NCBI RefSeq assembly: GCF_905171765.1
Contig: NC_053392.1
Location: 111,372,465-111,436,464, forward strand
Source of the DNA: Bufo bufo
Taxonomy: Eukaryota; Chordata; Amphibia; Anura; Bufonidae
DNA: 64,000 bases
Direction: 5' to 3'
Shown: in pieces, positions 32,300 through 42,109 of the stretch
Position numbering within the stretch: the first letter of the stretch is position 1
Layout: every line of letters begins with the position of its first letter
Program-made: the position numbers and the translations under genes
Notes under the pieces: generated by a model
Database searches by the model: none
What the model saw: the letters and a program-made list of their open reading frames with translations, nothing else
Told to the model about the DNA's origin: nothing

Positions 32300-33205
32300 A
32301 CGCCCTTGTGCCCTGGTACTTAAGGACACAGGGCGTACATGTACGCCCTGTGTATTTTCGATCACTGCCGTGCGGCTGGCAGTGATCGGAACCCGGTGCC
32401 TGCTCAAATCATCGAGCAGGCACCTAGGCTAAATGCGCGGGGGGGTCCCGTGACCCCCCCATGTCGGCGATCGCGGCAAACCGCAGGTCAATTCAGACCT
32501 GCGGTTTGCTGCGATTTCTGAAGTTTCTGGTCCCCGCAGTCCCTGACCGCAGGGATCAGAAACTTTATATGCCATAAAAAAAGTTTTATTTACCCCCCCC
32601 TGCACCCCCGAATGATTTTTATGGTGGCGGGAGGTGCAGGGGGAGGGTTGCGGGCGGTGTGGGCGGTGCGGGAGGCGGGCGGTGCGGCAGGCGGGATCGC
32701 GATCCCCCGCCCGCCTCCCCTTGTATAATCGTTGGTGTCTAGTGGGGATACCAGGGTGCCAGCACATTGCTGGCACCCTGGTATAAACGGCTGACATCTG
32801 CGATGCGATGTCAGCCGTTTAACCCTTTCCATACAGCGGTCCGTACGGACCGCTGTATGGAAAAGGTTAACAGCGCAGGGAGCTCCCTCCCTCTCCCATC
32901 GGGGGGCTGCTGTGCCTTTGCAGCCCCCCGATGGGGAGGGAGAGAGCCCCCAGAGAGCCCCCCGAGAGATCCCCTCCTTACCCTTCCCCGTCTGCGAAGT
33001 TCTGAGCAGTACTGAGCAGACGGGGAAGGTTCCCATGGCAACAGGACGCCTCTCAGGCGTCCTGCTGTCCATGGTGCTGAACAGATCTGTGCTGAATGGC
33101 ATAGATCTGTTCAGTGTAAGTAAAATACAGTACAGAACAATATATATTGTACTGTACTGTATTATTCAGACATCAGACCCACTGGATCTTCAAGAACCAA
33201 GTGGG
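32300..33205. repeat. Series of about ten hairpins at the left end of element C
   Basis: Successive inverted repeats include gtgcctgctc/gagcaggcac, taccagggtgccagca/tgctggcaccctggta, taaacggctgacatc/gatgtcagccgttta, ccatacagcggtccgt/acggaccgctgtatgg, cttccccgtctg/cagacggggaag, ggacgcct/aggcgtcc and agacccactgga/aagtgggtct. They occupy almost the whole interval. Confidence 0.85.
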
Positions 33206-33299
33206 TCTGGGTCAAAAAAAAGTGAATAAAAGTGAAAAAAAAGTAAAAATCAAAAAACACATTTATCACTGATAAAAAATGAAAAAAATAAAATTCCCT

Positions 33300-34190
33300 A
33301 CACATGTTTGGTATCGCCGCGTCCGTAACGACCTGATCTATAAAACGGTCATGTTACTTTACCCGAACGGTGAACACCATAAAAATAAAAAATAAAAAAC
33401 TATGATGAAATTGAAATTTTGCCCACCTTACTTCCCAAAAAAGGTAATAAAAGTGATCAAAAAAGTCGCATGTACGCCAAAATTGTAACAATCAAACCGT
33501 CATCTCATCCCGCAAAAATCATACCCTACCCAAGATAATCGCCCAAAAACTGAAAAAACTATGGCTCTTAGACTATGGAAACACTAAAACATGATTTTTT
33601 TTGTTTCAAAAATGAAATCATTGTGTAAAACTTACATAAATAAAAAAAAAGTATACATATTAGGTATCGCCGCGTCCGTATTGCCCAGCTCTATAAAAAT
33701 ATCACATGATCTAACCCCTGAGATGACCACCGTAAAAAAATAAAAATAAAAACGGTGTAAAAAAAGCCATTTTTTGTCATCTTACGTCACAAAAAGTGTA
33801 ATAGCAAGCAATCAAAAAGTCATATGCACCCCAAAATAGATGCCAATCAAACCGTCATCTCATCCCGCAAAAAATGAGACCCTACTTAAGATAATCGCCC
33901 AAAAACTGAAAAAACTATGGCTCTTAGACTATGGAGACACTAAAACATTTTTTTGGTTTTAAAAATGAAATCATTGTGTAAAACGTACATAAATAAAAAA
34001 AATTGTATACATATTAGGTATCTCCGCGTCCGTGACAACCTGCTCTATAAAATTACCACATGATCTAACCTGTCAGATGAATGTTGTAAATAACAAAAAA
34101 AAAACGGTGCCAAAAAAGCTATTTCTTGTTACCTTGCCGCACAAAAAGTGTAATATAGAGCAACCAAAAATCATATGTACCCTAAACTAG
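33300..34190. repeat. About 355-bp tandem array in element C
   Basis: The landmark ggtatcgccgcgtccgt occurs near 33310, 33663 and 34017 (the last with one change), followed each time by ctctataaaa-like sequence and tgaaatcattgtgtaaaac. Confidence 0.85.
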
Positions 34191-34194
34191 TACC

Positions 34195-35430
34195 AACAAA
34201 ACTGCCACCCTATCCCGTAGTTTCTAAAATGGGGTCACTTTTTTGGAGTTTCTACTCTAGGGGTGCATCAGGGGGGCTTCAAATGGGACATGGTGTCAAA
34301 AAAACCAGTCCAGCAAAATATGCCTTCCAAAAACCATATGGTGTTCCTTTCCTTCTGCGCCCTGCCATGTGCCCGTACAGCTGTTTACGACCACATATGG
34401 GGTGTTTCTGTAAACTACAGAATTAGGGCCATAAATAATGAGTTTTGTTTGGCTGTTAACCCTTGCTTTGTAACTGGAAAAAAAATATTAAAATGGAAAA
34501 TCTGCCAAAAAAGTGAAATTTTGAAATTGTATCTCTATTTTCCATTAAATCTTGTGCAACACCTAAAGGGTTAACAAAGTTTGTAAAATCAGTTTTGAAT
34601 ACCTTGAGGGGTGTAGTTTCTTAGATGGGGTCACTTTTATGGAGTTTATAATCTAGGGGTGCATCAGGGGGGCTTCAAATGGGACATGGTGCCAAAAAAA
34701 CAGTCCAGCAAAATCAGCCCTCCAAAAACCAAACGGCGCACCTTTCACTCTACGCCCCGCTGTGTGCCCGTACAGTAGTTTACGGCCACATATGGGGTGT
34801 TTCTGTAAACAGCAGAGTCAGGGCAATAAAGATACAGTCTTGTTTGGCTGTTAACCCTTGCTTTGTTAGTGGAAAAAATGGGTTAAAATGGAAAATTAGG
34901 CAAAAAAATGAAATTCTCAAATTTCATCGCCATTTGCCAATAACTCTTGTGCAACACCTAAAGGGTTAACGACGTATGTAAAATCAGTTTTGAATACCTT
35001 GAGGGGTGTAGTTTCTTAGATGGGGTCACTTTTAGGGAGTTTCTCCTCTAGGGGTGCATCAGGGGGCTTCAAATGGGACATGGTGTAAATAAACCAGTCC
35101 ATAAAAATCAGCCTTCCAAAAACCAAACGGCGCACCTTTCACTCTACGCCCCGCTGTGTGGCCGTACAGTAGTTTACGGCCACATATTGGGTGTTTCTGT
35201 AAATGGCAGAGTCAGGGCAATAAAGATACAGTCTTGTTTGGCTGTTAACCCTTGGTTTGTTAGTGGAAAAAATGGGTTAAAATGAAAAATTAGAAAAAAA
35301 AATGAAATTCTCAAATTTCCTCCCTATTTGCCAATAACTCTTGTGCAACACCTAAAGGGTTAACAACGTATGCAAAATCAGTTTTGAATACCTTGAGGGG
35401 TGTAGTTTCTTAGATGGGGTCATTTTTGGG
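34195..35430. repeat. About 395-bp tandem array in element C
   Basis: The landmark aaatgggacatggtg occurs at 34281, 34678 and 35071. Each unit carries cacatatggggtgtttctg (35185 slightly changed) and gcaacacctaaagggttaac. Element D retains one unit at 54240-54640. Confidence 0.9.
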
Positions 35431-37623
35431 TGGTTTCTATAATGTAAGCCTCGCAAAGTGACTTGAGACCTGAACTGGTCCCTAGAAATTGAGTTTTTGT
35501 AAATTTCGGAAAAATTTCAAGATTTGCTTCTAAACTTCTAAGCCTTATAACATCCCCAAAAAATAAAATATCATTCCCAAAACAATTCAAACATGAAGTA
35601 GACATATGGGGAATGTAAAGTCATCACAATTTTTGGGGGTATTACTATGTATTACAGAAGTAGAGAAACTGAAACTTTGAAATTTGCTAATTTTTTTCAA
35701 ATTTTTATAAAATTAGGTATTTTTTGGTGCAAAAAAATTTTTTTTTTTGACTACATTTTACCAGTGTCATGAAGTACAATATGTGACGAAAAAACAATCT
35801 CAGAACGGCCTGGATAAGTCAAACCGTTTTAAAGTTATCAGCACTTAAAGGGACTCTGGTCAGATTTTCAAAAAATGGCCTGGTCCTAAGGTGTAAAAAG
35901 GCTGTGTCCTTAAGGGGTTAAGAGAGAAAGTTTTGGAAAATTTGGCGCGAGACAATGACCTCATTGATCCCTGGAGGATTCATAACCCAGAAGGGCGAGA
36001 ATTTACATTTTATTCAGCGCCCAATGGGTCATGGTCTCGAATTGATTATCTTTTAATCTCTGCCGGTATGCATGGTAAAATACGCAATTCCAAAATTCTA
36101 GATATGGTTATATCAGATCATGCGCCGATTCAACTAGATTTGAGGGACCAGATTCGCAAAGGTTCAGATTACATCTGGCGATTTCCATCATTCCTGGGGG
36201 AAAATGATAACTTCATAGATCTATTAAAGGGGTGGCACATGGAGTTCACAGCAGATAACGCACAACATATCGACAATCCTATACTTTTATGGGACACAGA
36301 AAAAGCAGTGCTGAGAGGAAGAATTATATCATATGTCCATTCACTAAAAGCAAGAACAACCAAAAAACTAGATGAGGTTACAGAATCACTAAGGAAGAAG
36401 TATACGACTTTCCTCCTTTATCCTTCTGAACAGCACAAACTAGATTGGGTAATGGCCAAAAAAAAATATGAGCCATGGTATAATAGGTGGGAAAATACGT
36501 ACAGATCACAAAAGGAGTCTAAACTATTTACTTATGGGAACAAATCTGGCAGACTGTTAGCTAGACTGTCTAGAGCACCAAGAGGTCCTACGTATATTCC
36601 CACTGTCTCAGATAAACAGGGAGTAAACCAAAGTGACCCAGAAAAGATTTTAGAGATTTTCAGTAAATACTATCAAAACCTCTATGAGGTAGATACTCAG
36701 GCCCAAACACCTCTGATAAATTTATTAGATCAAGTAAATGTCCCAAAACTCCAAGATAGTCAACTAGAGGTACTAAATAAACCGATATCTATGGAAGAGG
36801 TCTCTGACACTATCAAATCCCTGCAGTCAGGAAAGTCGCCTGGAACGGATGGTTATACAGGGGAATTCTACAAAGTACTAAGAGAAGAATTAGTGCATAT
36901 TTTGAGGGAAGGTTTTAATAAAGTGCTGGGTGGTCAGGTGCCTTCGTTAGCTAATAATACAGCTCACATTCGCCTTTTACCAAAGCCTGGAAAGGATCCT
37001 CTTTTGCCATCTTCATACAGGCCAATATCCCTAATAAATGTTGACCAAAAATTTTTCTAAAAAATCATGGCTAATAGACTGGCAAATATGTTGCTGGACC
37101 TGATAGGTCCTTCACAGGTAGGCTTTGTAAAAGGAAGATCGGCAGTTTTCAACATAAGAAGGGTAATGGCAGTGCTAGACTATGCCAATAGGCAACAAAC
37201 AAATTCCTGTTTCATGGCTTTGTTAACGATAGATGCCGAGAAGGCATTCGATAATGTGAGCTGGGAATGGTTGGCGAAGGTCCTAGATTCCATGAATATT
37301 AGGGGTGCGTTCAGAACATACTTATCAGCGTTATATACAGACCCAAAAGCGCAAATAGCGTTACCAGGGTTTTTATCAAAATCCTTTCCATTACTTAAAG
37401 GAACTAGACAGGGATGCCCCCTTTCCCCACTATTGTTTAATATAGCGGTATAACCTCTTGCAAGATACCTAGAGCAATCTGATGTATTTGAGGGGATTCA
37501 AATAGGTACACAGGAAGTGAAAATATCTCTCTTTGCTGATGACATCATACTTTTCTTGGCTAATCCCCAAAAGGACATAGGCAAAATAATTGAAGTAATA
37601 AAAGATTTTGAAAAGGCGTCAGG

Positions 37624-38829
37624 TTCTCCTTCTGTCTTCTCCGCTATCCGGGGGGGTCTTCTCAACTCTCCGGGGTTCTCCTTCTGTCTTCTCCGCTATC
37701 CGGGGGGGTCTTCTCAACTCTCCGGGGTTCTCCTTCTGTCTTCTCCTTCTGTCTTGTTGACTCGGCGCACCCCGGTTCTTCGTCTCGCGAGACGTCTCGC
37801 GAGACGAAGAACCGGGGTGCGCCGAGTCTCGCGAGACGAAGAACCGGGGTGCGCCGAGTCAACAAGACAGAAGGAGAAGACAGAAGGAGAACCCCGGAGA
37901 GTTGAGAAGACCCCCCCGGATAGCGGAGAAGACAGAAGGAGAACCCCGGAGAGTTGAGAAGACCCCACCGGATAGCGGAGAAGACAGAAGGAGAACCCCG
38001 GAGAGTTGAGAAGACCCCCCGGATAGCGGAGAAGACCCGTCGGGATAGCGGAAGAAGAAGAGCCCCCCCCTGGTAAAAGAGCTAATAAAGAAGACAGGGG
38101 GCGGCCTCCGGAGCAGAAAAATAAAATATTTTAATACACTGTGTGGTTTATTTGTGTTTTTACCACTTTTCTTGCAGGTGAATGGGTAGGGGTACGATGT
38201 ACCCCATACTCATTCACTTAGGGTGGGGGGCCGGTATCTGGGGGCCCCCTTATTAAAGGGGGCTCCCAGATTCCGATAAGCCTCCCGCCCGCATACCCCG
38301 ACAACCAACGGCCAGGGTTGTCGGGAAGGGGCCCTGTCCTCATCAACATGGGGACAGGGTGCTCTGAGGTGGGGGGGCCACAGTGCGCCCCCCTGCCCCA
38401 GAGCACCCAACCCCCCCATGTTGAGGGCATGCAGCCTGGTACGGCTCAGGAGGGGGGGGGGCGCTCGCTCGTCCCCACTCCCTTCCTGGCTGGCCGGGTA
38501 GCGTGCTTTGGATACGGGTCTGGTATGGATTGTAGGGGGACCCCCTACGCCGTTTTTTTCGGCGTAGGGGGGGCTCTCCTTACAACCCATAACAGACCTA
38601 AGGGCCCGGTATGCTCCTGAGGCGGGGACTTCCCCCTCAGGATTCATAACAAACGCCGCACACGTGTAGAATTGGCGGGAATCCAAGTCGGATCTCCCGT
38701 CGCTTCTATGACGGCTCTGTCTCCATCGCGGCAAGCCAGCTCGGCGCTGGCTCCCGCGATGGGGCTCGTAGGTGCTCAATCTCGCCGAGAAAGAGAGCGA
38801 GATTGACACAAAATCGGGTTCACCTACTG
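37624..38829. mobile_element. Foldback element E1 (TA-type), left arm mostly missing
   Basis: The right end CACCTACTG is followed by TA (38830-38831) and then satellite. The centre of the palindrome (cttcgtctcgcgagacg) is near 37795. Only about 170 bases of left arm remain, joined directly to L1 ORF2, whereas the right arm is over 1 kb. Both arms contain ~52-base direct repeats (ctatccgggggggtcttctc). Compare complete copy E2 at 54851-56949. Confidence 0.88.
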
Positions 38830-39149
38830 TATTTCAAGCTTGTATCTCACACTGACAGATGCAGCCAAGGCCACAAATTTAGTATTTGGCCCAAAAATGG
38901 GTGTTTTTTTAATAACAATAGAATACCAGTATCTAACGGGTGTATTTCACACTGACAGATGCAGCAAAGGCGTCAAATATAGTATTTTGCCCAAAATGGG
39001 TGTTTTTTTTAAACCGAGAATATTATTGCAGAATTTCTAGCTTGTTTGTCACACTAACAAATGCAGCATAGGCCCCAGATGTAGGATATTGCCAAAAATG
39101 GATGTTTTTTTAAACCCAGAATAGTATTGCAGTATTTCAAGCTTGTATC
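38830..39149. repeat. About 100-bp satellite, first segment
   Basis: Units with cactgacagatgcagc, gtattttgcccaaaatgggt, aaacccagaatattattgca and gtatttcaagcttgtatct. The array resumes at 54051 after the 14.9-kb insertion and again at 57199. Confidence 0.9.
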
Positions 39150-39835
39150 TGTCACGGCCTATGGTGTACGCTGTGACACTGATGCCACACTTGCGGTTGC
39201 CCGGGGCAATGTGTTGCTGTGAGAGCATGCGGTGGCAGTGTCTCGGCCTTTTGGGTGATTGCCGTGACATGGTTGCCACGCATGCCGTTGCCGGTGGTTA
39301 CGTGTTTGGTATGCTTGTGTGTGCACTTCCCCTTTAAGTTGTAGCCTCCCTCTGTCTGGTGCTGTAAGGGTTAACTCCTTGACTGGGTGTGGTTACTTGG
39401 CTTATATCTTCTGCGGTTTCCCGGCTGGAGTCAGTTGTACTTCAGCTGTGGTTGGTGCTGGAGCTCTGCTCCAGTCCAGGGTGTTCCATCTGTCCAGTGA
39501 GGGCCACCCTTGTGGTCATCAATGTTATCCCGGTGTCTCCTTCCCTTCCTGTCCCTATTTGTATGGATTGGGTTATGTAAAGGGTGTTCGTATGTCTAGT
39601 TTGGTGTTACATGTCTGGTGGTGTTTGGTGTCAGCATGTTTACTAGACTTTCCCCTATTTCATGTTTATTGCAGCTATGGTTATCCTGAGTTCCTGTGTG
39701 GTTTGAGGTGTGTGCTGTGTCCTTTAATGTTGGTGTGGACAGCAGCACTAGTGCACGGGTTCCAGTCAGTGTGTGGCAGGTAAGTGTGTTATTGTTGTTC
39801 CAGCAAATAAACCCCTAAAATCACAGTTTTATTAA

Positions 39836-40650
39836 TATATATATAAAAAAAAGGGGACCCGAGAAGGGACCTATAATATACTTAAAAGAAAATTCACAAA
39901 AAGTAGTATACGATATAATTCATGTGATAAGCAGCATCCAGATAAATGACAATGATGATGGGGAAGGGGGAATAAATTGTCCCTACACTTACCCCTATCT
40001 AAAGCCTCAGCCCAGGGAGGACCCCTGATGGTGGAGACCCCCTGTCCACGTTCCTAGGCTATTCTTAACCCTGCATTTTCCCTACGGGCTACAGATATTG
40101 GTAAGTCATCAATGACCTCGGGTTAGAGCAGGGGCAGCAATATAACAGATGCTGGATGCTGAAAAAAAGTGCAATAGATACGTAAATATATAGTCAGGGC
40201 TAACCAGTCGGTCAACTACCAAGATAGAACCTCAAATCTAAGGTGCAATAGATACATACATCTATAATCGGAGTTAACCAATTGGTCAACTGCAGTGATA
40301 AACCTCAAACCTCGACGCGTTTCCCCCTAGTCAATACTATGGGATCATCAGGAGGTAACAATATACAGATATCATTTCAATCAGCACTGATGTAGTACAG
40401 TATATACTGGGGCAACACCAGGTAACATAATCTGATAGCCGCTATGCATGTTATATTCATATTAATGGAGAGCAGTCAGAGCCTGATCAGCTCAAAATAT
40501 GGCACCGTTACATATCAACCACAGATATCAAACGTGGCACTAATGTTAGTGCTGAAGCCGCAGGTCTCGAGGGCCGGAGAGAAATGTGTTTAACATCCTG
40601 TTAAACAAAAATAATAGTATACTGATATCATATACATATCCCTGATGATA
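39836..40650 (-). mobile_element. PLE terminal region (pLTR-like), minus strand
   Basis: Non-coding sequence on the minus strand containing a hammerhead ribozyme (40309-40356). With the Tc1 at 40653, element B and the Tc1 at 47621 taken out, it is in line with 47049-47618 and with the 3' side of the minus-strand PLE coding region at 48810. I infer that it is that PLE's 3' terminal repeat region; the exact end near 39836 is estimated. Confidence 0.6.
40309..40356 (-). ncRNA. Hammerhead ribozyme motif, PLE type
   Basis: Read on the minus strand: stem I strand ACCTC, core CTGATGA, stem II (TCCC...GGGG extended by TAG/CTA), core GAAAC, very short stem III, GTC cleavage triplet, and the matching stem I strand GAGGT. 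All conserved core positions (CUGANGA, GAAA, GUC) are present and stem I pairs 5 of 5. Minimal hammerheads with a tiny stem III are known from Penelope-like terminal repeats, which agrees with the setting. Confidence 0.88.
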
Positions 40651-40652
40651 TA

Positions 40653-41541
40653 CAGTCGTGGCCAAAGGTTTTGAGAATTACATAAATATTGGAAATTGGA
40701 AAAGTTGCTGCTTAAGTTTTTATAATAGCAATTTGCATATACTCCAGAATGTTATGAAGAGTGATCAGATGAATTGCATAGTCCTTCTTTGCCATGAAAA
40801 TTAACTTAATCCCCAAAAAACCTTTCCACTGCATTTCATTGCTGTCATTAAAGGACCTGCTAAGATCATTTCAGTAATCGTCTTGTTAACTCAGGTGAGA
40901 ATGTTGACAAGCACAAGACTGGAGATCATTATGTCAGGCTGATTGGGTTAAAATGGCAGACTTGACATGTTAAAAGGAGGGTGATGCTTGAAATCATTGT
41001 TCTTCCATTGTTAACCATGGTGACCTGCAAAGAAACGCGTGCAGCCATCATTGCGTTGCATAAAAATGGCTTCACAGGCAAGGATATTGTGGCTACTAAG
41101 TTTGCACCTCAATCAACAATTTATAGGATCATCAAGAACTTCAAGGAAAGAGGTTCAATTCTTGTTAAGAAGGCTTCAGGGCGTCCAAGAAAGTCCAGCA
41201 AGCGCCAGGATCGTCTCCTAAAGAGGATTCAGCTGCGGGATCGAAGTGCCACCAGTGCAGAGCTTGCTCAGGAATGGCAGCAGGCAGGTGTGAGCGCATC
41301 TGCACGCACAGTGAGGCGAAGACTTTTGGAAGATGGCCTGGTGTCAAGAAGGGCATCAAAGAAGCCACTTCTCTCCAAAAAAAACATCAGACACAGATTG
41401 ATCTTCTGCAGAAAGTATGGTGAATGGACTGCTGAGGACTGGGGCAAAGTCATATTCTCCGATGAAGCCTCTTTCCGATTGTTTGGGGCATCTGGAAAAA
41501 GGCTTGTCCGGAGAAGAAAAGGTGAGCGCTACCATCAGTCC
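40653..41541 (+). mobile_element. Tc1/mariner element 2, 3'-truncated
   Basis: Begins CAGTCGTGGCCAAAGG preceded by TA (40651-40652), a typical Tc1 end. Similarity to Tc1 transposases stops near 41541 and there is no right inverted end. Confidence 0.88.
41017..41541 (+). CDS. Tc1-like transposase, N-terminal part
   Basis: Starts at ATG 41017 (MVTCKETRAAIIALHKNGF). It has paired helix-turn-helix DNA-binding segments (about residues 1-110, including STIYRIIKNF, GRPRKSSKRQD and SARTVRRRLLEDG) and reaches the first catalytic aspartate in VIFSDEASFRLFG. After GERYHQS the sequence departs from the family; the second aspartate and the glutamate are missing. The frame is open but the gene is 3'-truncated, so it encodes at most a DNA-binding fragment. 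Confidence 0.88.
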
Positions 41542-41694
41542 TTGATAGAGCCCAAACTGTGATCAAGAAAGATCACCAAATGTCAATAACAGATAGATTT
41601 CAATTCATTAAATGTAATCAATAAAGCATTCTCCAGGCCTCCTCGTGTTCAGTGCTCCCCATGCAAGCGAACTGCCAGTGTGTCCCCTCCATAT
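41542..41694. other. Short segment between Tc1 2 and element B
   Basis: About 150 bases without recognisable features; probably part of the interrupted PLE terminal region, continued after element B at 47049. Confidence 0.4.
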
Positions 41695-42109
41695 TTAACT
41701 GCCTCCGGACCGCCTAACCAGGATCGCGTTCCGAAGGCGACAGCTCCAGGCACAGTCACGCATATATGTGTCATCGAGAGAGACGCGAGATTTCCAGTGA
41801 ACGCGCGCACACAGGCGCGCGCGTTCACAGGATCGGTAGGTAAGCAAGTGGATCTCCAGCCTGCCAGCGGCGATCGTTCGATAGCAGGCTGGAGATGCGA
41901 TTTTTTTAACCCCTAACAGGTATATTAGATGCTGTTTTGATAACAGCGTCTAATATACCTGCTACCTGGTCCTCTGGTGGTCCCTTTTGCTTGGATCGAC
42001 CACCAGAGGACACAGGCAGCTCAGTAATAAGTAGCACCAAACAACACTACACTATACCCCCCCTGTCACTTAATAACCCCTTATTAACCCCTGATCACCC
42101 CTGATCACC

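Larger units (their letters stand above)
32273..35917. mobile_element. Element C: non-coding TTAA-type transposon inside L1 ORF2
   Basis: TTAA lies at 32269-32272 and 35918-35921. Ends are CCTCTTAAGGACATAGG and, inverted, CCTGTGTCC-type TGTCCTTAAGGGG, giving about 13-base inverted repeats. Removing the element plus one TTAA joins the L1 frame with no gap or shift. The interior is a series of hairpins followed by two tandem arrays, with no coding frame. A shorter relative, element D, sits at 54121. Confidence 0.95.
31809..37623 (+). pseudogene. L1 ORF2 (endonuclease-reverse transcriptase), split by element C
   Basis: Coding segments are 31809-32272 and 35922-37623. The start is ATG at 31809 (MRLISWNVKGLRSP). 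Endonuclease motifs follow: MLQETHLEE, VNVYGPNGE, GGDMNTVMN, then after element C SRIDYLLIS and ISDHAPI. Reverse transcriptase motifs: SGKSPGTDGY, SYRPISLINVD, GFVKGRSAVFNIRR, LTIDAEKAFDNVSWEWL, GTRQGCPLSPLLFNIA and the catalytic FADDII near 37533. Damage: frameshift near 31848, stops at 37058-37060 and 37451-37453, and the 3' half (thumb, cysteine-rich region and 3' UTR) replaced by foldback element E1 at about 37624. Confidence 0.93.

Noticed and set aside
39319..39783. 154-codon plus-strand frame with hydrophobic stretches
   Set aside because: Lies in the left LTR piece beside a TATA-like box and AATAAA; no recognisable domain, and the composition is that of non-coding TG-rich DNA.
40642..40648. 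A third CTGATGA hammerhead-like core
   Set aside because: No GAAAC partner or stem follows on the plus strand; the Tc1 end begins five bases later.
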